Origin: Rutidosis leptorrhynchoides
Lineage: Eukaryota > Streptophyta > Magnoliopsida > Asterales > Asteraceae
Direction: 5' to 3'
Assembly: GCF_046630445.1 (NCBI RefSeq)
Contig: NC_092334.1
Coordinates: 106,822,501 to 106,886,500, forward strand
Length of the DNA: 64,000 bases
A model generated the notes under the pieces. That model worked only from the letters and a program-made list of their open reading frames with translations. It was not told where the DNA came from and searched no databases. Numbering within the stretch: the stretch's first letter is position 1; every line of letters begins with the position of its first letter. The translations under genes and the position numbers were made by a program. Below are positions 59,855-64,000 of the stretch, one piece after another.

Positions 59855-61693
59855 TTAAAACATATCCAAGAATTTGGATTGCTCGGCTTCAAGTCTTTCT
59901 TTTCTCATTTTACTCGGGTAAGGAAGCGATGGTTGGTATGGTTTAACATAAGGCTTTGCCTTAACTGTGTTATCTTCATTAACCTTTTCAACTACCGAAT
60001 CTGTTTCCTTCTCTTGCTCAGGCTGTGGTGCCGGTCTAGTGGGAATAGAGTCATCAAAAATTACAGGTATTTCAGGTGGTTTAAGTGTAATACCACTTCT
60101 TGTGGTAATGGCTTTAGCTGTTTCATTCCGTGAGTTAGCATTTGTTTCGCTAGGTAGACTCCCCGATTTTCTTTCACCTATCAACCTTGCTAGGTTACTT
60201 ACTTCTTGTTCCAGATTTTGAATAGAAGCTTGTTGATTTCTAAATATTTGAGCATTTTGTTCATTGGTTTGTTTCTGAGATGTGAAAAACTGCGTTTGAG
60301 ATTCAACTAGCTTCGGCATCATATCTTCTAAATTTGGCTTTTTATCATCGGTTTGTGGTGGTTTAATTGAAAAAATATGTCTTTGCTGATTGTAAGTATT
60401 GTTAGATACTTGTTGATTGCTAGGACCTTGTTGGTTGTTGTATGGAACATTTCGATTATAATTCTGATTTTCATTGTAGTTTGGTCTTGGCGGTTGATAA
60501 TTATTTTGATAATTATTTCCAGGCCTTTGGTTCATGTATGAAACATTCTCTCTTTGTTCCATTGTTTGTTCAATACTGAGACAATATTTTGTCAAGTGTG
60601 GTCCTCCACACTGCTCAAAACTAATTCGTATTGGGTGAATATCTTTAGTTATCTTTTCCATTCGTCTCTCAAAAGCATCTAACTTTGTGGAAATGGAATC
60701 AAAGTCATGGCTAGAATCGGCTCTAGCCGCTTTAGATGATCTAACGATGTCTTTTTCTTGATTCCACTCATGTGAGTGGGAGGCTGTGTTATCAATAATT
60801 TTGTAAGCTTCAGTTGCGGTTTTCTTCATAACGGAACCACTAGCTGCTATGTCGATGTCTTTGTGTGTAGTAATGTTGCATCCTTGGTAGAATATTTGTA
60901 CTATTTGATAATTGTCTAAACCATGTTGAGGACATCCTCTCAACAACTTTCCAAATCTTGTCCACGCTTCATATAAAGTTTCATTTGTCTTCTGCGTGAA
61001 AGTAATAATTTCTCCTTAAAGTCTCACGGCTTTAGATGCCGGAAAGAATCTTTTAAGAAAGTTTTCAACTAAAACATCCCATGTATCAATCGCCCCTTCA
61101 GGTAACGATTCTAACCAATCTTTGACTTCTCCCTTTAAAGTCCAGAGAAATAACATGAGATAGATCTGTTCATCCTCAACTTCTCTGATTTTGAATAGAG
61201 TACAGATCCTATCAAAGGTACGAAGATGTTCGTTTGGATCTTCCTTCAGTGTACCACTAAATTGGCATTGATTAGTTACCATGTGTAGGATTTATCCTTT
61301 GATTTCATAATCTGGCGCATTAATGTCTGGTTGAGTAATTGCATGACCTTGGCCAGTGCGTGTAGCCCTCATTCGGTCATCCATACTTAGAGGTTCCTAA
61401 TTTTCCATGATTGAATTTGTTGAATCTGAATCACTAGAGGATTCTGATTTAATGGTTTCTTCCTCGACAATCTCTGGATGAGTAATTTGTGGTTCAGGAG
61501 GAATGATTAGTGGTTCAGGATCTCTGAATTGTCCTTGAATATCCTCCGGGTTCTCAATTGTGAGGTTGGGTTCAAAAAATGGATTATCGAAAATTTGAAT
61601 TGGAGTACTTGGTCGACTAGATGATGATTCTAAAGAAAAATCAATGGTGACAATATTGGCTAGATTTCTTTCCTCTGTTGTTGTGTTTAACAT
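59855..61693 (-). pseudogene. gag: Athila-2 gag, multiple stops
   Basis: Frames 61,693-61,397, 61,282-61,016 and 60,946-59,855 together cover the Athila-1 gag. It retains KDWLESLPEGAIDTWDVLV (Trp where Athila-1 has a stop). The Cys-His box reads FEQCGGPHLTKYC, so the first Cys is lost. Stops lie after SIMEN (61,397), after SKAVRL (61,016) and after SKFLDMF (59,855). The N-terminus MLNTTTEERNLANIV differs from Athila-1 before LANIV. Confidence 0.82.
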
Positions 61694-61709
61694 TCACATC
61701 AACTATCCT

Positions 61710-62126
61710 TTAAAAAGAAACATTGTGTGTTCCTCGCCTGGATTTCCACATTCCTCCATTAGAACTCCCCATCAATGGCTTCTTCAATCGTGGTATAGTT
61801 TCATGAACTTGATCATCGGTGTTACCAGTGTGCATTTGGTCCTCTTCTTCAATTGAAGTTTCTTCAAGAGTTAGCTGATCCACTGGTATGTTCTCAATGA
61901 TTTTTTCATCAACTGGTTCAAGTGTTATTTTTGATGAGGTTGTTTCGGTTGCCTTCATGTTCTTGGTGGTTTTGGTGGTCTTTGAGACGGGTGGCGACAT
62001 TTGTTGGTATGATTTTCCGTATAGCGGCTGTAAGGTACCAGTACAAGACAATAGCTGCTCAGCGTGTGGCATATACTGTTGATTGTTGTTTACCCTCGAG
62101 AAATAATCTCTGCAGACCCGGAACAT
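61710..62126 (-). other. Unrecognised ORF fragment between retroelements (138 aa)
   Basis: Minus-strand frame beginning MFRVCRDYFSRVNNNQQY, with a Ser/Thr/Lys-rich middle (SKTTKTTKNMKATETTSSK), an acidic stretch (IEEEDQMHTGNTDDQ) and IPRLKKPLMGSSNGG near the end. It has no similarity to gag, pol or ORF3 of the neighbours. The frame is open back to the LTR edge at 62,130, so its 5' end was probably cut by that insertion, and its end overlaps the Athila-2 break at about 61,718. It could be an exon fragment of a host gene or part of another mobile element. Better composition than surrounding AT-rich DNA. Confidence 0.35.
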
Positions 62127-62129
62127 AGA

Positions 62130-63483
62130 TGTAAGATCTGTGGGGTGGCCTCAATCAATCTGTGGACCAAACGCAACTGAGCAAGCTTTTACCTATAATA
62201 TGCATATAGGTATACAAACAATCAACATACATTCTCTACAAGAGAATTCGATGCCAACACCTTTAACCAAGGGTTTATACCTACTTCCACAATCCGCCCA
62301 TTTAGACACCTAAAGTGGACTTCACCAACTACCACTACGGGTGGTAATTCCGACCCATTCAAACAAGTACACAATAACACTTAATGTACTTGATCATACA
62401 AAACCAACCCATAAGTGCAACTTGACCCAAATTGCACTTAACCACTAAAACAAGTTAAGTTCGACCCATAAGCACCATTACTAGTGATTATGTCATAAAA
62501 TCACCAATTTAACACTTAACACCAATGTTTGACTTTCATTGACCAAATTAGGTTTAACTCACTTTGACTTGTCAAATTACACCCAAAATACCTACAATTA
62601 CTAACAATTAGTGATTGTATCTCAAAATCATCATTTGACATCAAAATTCAATAACACTTGACCCATTTCAACACAAAACCCATTTTGACCCATATTAGGG
62701 TTTACACCCCAAATCAAGTCAACACAAACCAAAATCACAAGTACACAAGTGTTCTAAGGTTTAACCAACACATGCAAGATCCAAACTTACAATTTCATCA
62801 ATCGAAACCCTAAGTCACCCAATTAGGCTTACTTACATGAATCTTACCCAAAAACCCCCAAATTTCACAATAAATGGATTTATAACTCTAACTAACACAA
62901 ACCCTAACTCAAACATGAATCTTAACAATGAAATTCGGATTTAGAATTTACCATAACAATCAAAACGTAGCCGAGAATGAAGGGAACAACTTTAACTCTC
63001 GCGACTTGACCCGATTCACACATCTTCTTCCTCAAACCAAGCTCTCACTCTCTAAAATCTCCTTCTCTCTCTAAGATAAGATGAGAGAGATGTGTGGATG
63101 TCAAAATGATCCAAAATAGGATCTAAAACTGATATTAAGGCTACAAATCTGTCCACATGTGAAAAGACACAAATACCCCTTTTAATTTATTAAAATTCCA
63201 ACAGCTGGCCCGTCAGACCATTTGGACGGCGTCCAAAATGGTTGGATGGCATCCCATCTTTCATTGGTGGACAGCGTCCCAAAAACTGGACGGCGTCCCA
63301 CTGAACTGAGACTGAAACTGAACAGCAACTTCTTTCAGGGACAAATATTGTCTGAGTCTGATTCTGATGTAAATTCTGAAAATGCATAAGTATTAGGTAG
63401 ACTTTTAGTGGCGCTTTCTGATGCACACATTTACTGACACTTTCAGGAACACTTTCTAATGCATAAAATTTCAGGATCTTACA
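62130..63483 (-). mobile_element. 3' LTR of a third Ty3/gypsy-like element (1354 bp)
   Basis: Inverted ends TGTAAGATCT / GGATCTTACA (+ strand), with a purine tract immediately to the right, so this is the 3' LTR of a minus-strand element whose body lies beyond the window. It contains a quartet of GGACGGCGTCC-like words at 63,224-63,298. The left edge abuts the orphan ORF. The lineage is uncertain; style suggests a chromovirus such as Tekay. Confidence 0.78.
63224..63298. repeat. Four near-palindromic GGACGGCGTCC words
   Basis: GGACGGCGTCC at 63,224, GGATGGCATCC at 63,244, GGACAGCGTCC at 63,269 and GGACGGCGTCC at 63,288. The two identical words are 64 nt apart. The second and third look like decayed copies. 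Confidence 0.88.
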
Positions 63484-63500
63484 ACTCTCTCCCACTTAAA
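63484..63500 (-). other. Polypurine tract of the third element
   Basis: Minus-strand TTTAAGTGGGAGAGAGT directly upstream of the LTR start TGTAAGATCC, a textbook PPT. Confidence 0.85.
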
Positions 63501-64000
63501 TTAGATCACGTCCTCGTGATCCGCACCTACACTAGAAGTTAAGCACTTCTCCCTCGAACATTTTCGCTCCCAACGCGGAGTCACACATGTAGTAATCACT
63601 CATTTGAAATCTCACTTCATACACTAACGCATCATATTACAACAGCCGTGCTTCATAATCGTCCTAAAAGTAGAACAATTCACAGACAATCATCGTTGTC
63701 ACGCCTCACGATCCTACGAAGCACAACCAAGCCGACATCCATAACATTTTCTGCAAATTTGAAGATCTCACCACACGCTAATAATCACTAGCGTGCACCA
63801 CCGTAACAAGCGATATCTCATACTCTCGAAGTCCAGAATTCCCGCTTAGGAAAATAGGAAAAACACCACGTATCTCTTCAAGTCCTCTCGGCTACAACTC
63901 ACAACAAGCTACATCAATAACTACATCACCCAACGCGATCTACTAAATCCACTACGTCGTGAATTATGACTTGCATTAATCCAAATTGAGAAGGATTCAT
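63501..64000 (-). mobile_element. Internal 3' end of the third element
   Basis: Non-coding sequence upstream of the PPT, with no open frame of note. The pol end is presumably beyond the right edge. Confidence 0.6.

Overview
The window is a gene-poor, AT-rich block of plant nuclear DNA built almost entirely from LTR retrotransposons of the Ty3/gypsy type. No host gene is convincingly present. Plant origin follows from the initiator-tRNA-Met and tRNA-Asp primer-binding sites, the Athila-type gag-pol and third ORF, and the LTR architecture. The style of several repeats suggests Asteraceae (daisy family), but that is an inference from memory and was not tested.

Region 1 (1-37,270) is a head-to-tail chain of one non-autonomous family that looks like LARDs (large retrotransposon derivatives), nearly all on the minus strand. 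Reading + coordinates: LTR L1 (to 4,956, with another LTR, L0, nested in it) - internal 1 - LTR L2 (8,317-12,795) - internal 2 - LTR L3 (16,620-21,018) - internal 3 (30,290-33,842) - LTR L4 (33,843-36,099) - truncated LTR L5 (36,100-37,270). Two clean insertions sit inside the chain. One is a plus-strand solo LTR (16,715-18,871) with the 5-bp target duplication CATTG. The other is a complete 9.27-kb element 'LB' (21,019-30,284) with the target duplication TCACA. The internals (3.4-3.9 kb) lack protease, RT and integrase. Each carries a tRNA-Met PBS (lost in internal 1), a ~168-codon gag-position ORF (intact only in internal 3), a second small sense ORF, a repeated purine-tract motif, and near the 3' end an opposite-strand TATA box followed by a small hydrophobic ORF or its remains.

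Region 2 (37,271-61,718) is Athila inside Athila, both minus strand. The outer copy (Athila-2) is split: ORF3 remnant at 37,271-37,720, the rest at 53,787-61,718. The inner copy (Athila-1, 37,721-53,786) has a full 5' LTR, a tRNA-Asp-type PBS, gag, protease, RT-RNase H, integrase, a small zinc-knuckle-like accessory ORF, an Athila ORF3, a polypurine tract and a 3' LTR truncated at its U5 side. Both copies are dead through stops and frameshifts.

Region 3 (61,719-64,000) holds an unrecognised ORF fragment, then the 3' LTR and internal 3' end of a third Ty3/gypsy-like element running off the right edge.

The most unusual signal is a set of paired GC-rich dyad-symmetric words set 32 nt apart (33 in one copy with an indel). 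They occur in the solo LTR, the Athila LTRs, the Athila 5' leader and the site upstream of ORF3. At that last site the two Athila copies carry different words at the same place and spacing. Also noteworthy are the antisense TATA-plus-ORF unit, tRNA-like Pol III modules at matching sites in two LTRs, and the conserved accessory ORF downstream of integrase.
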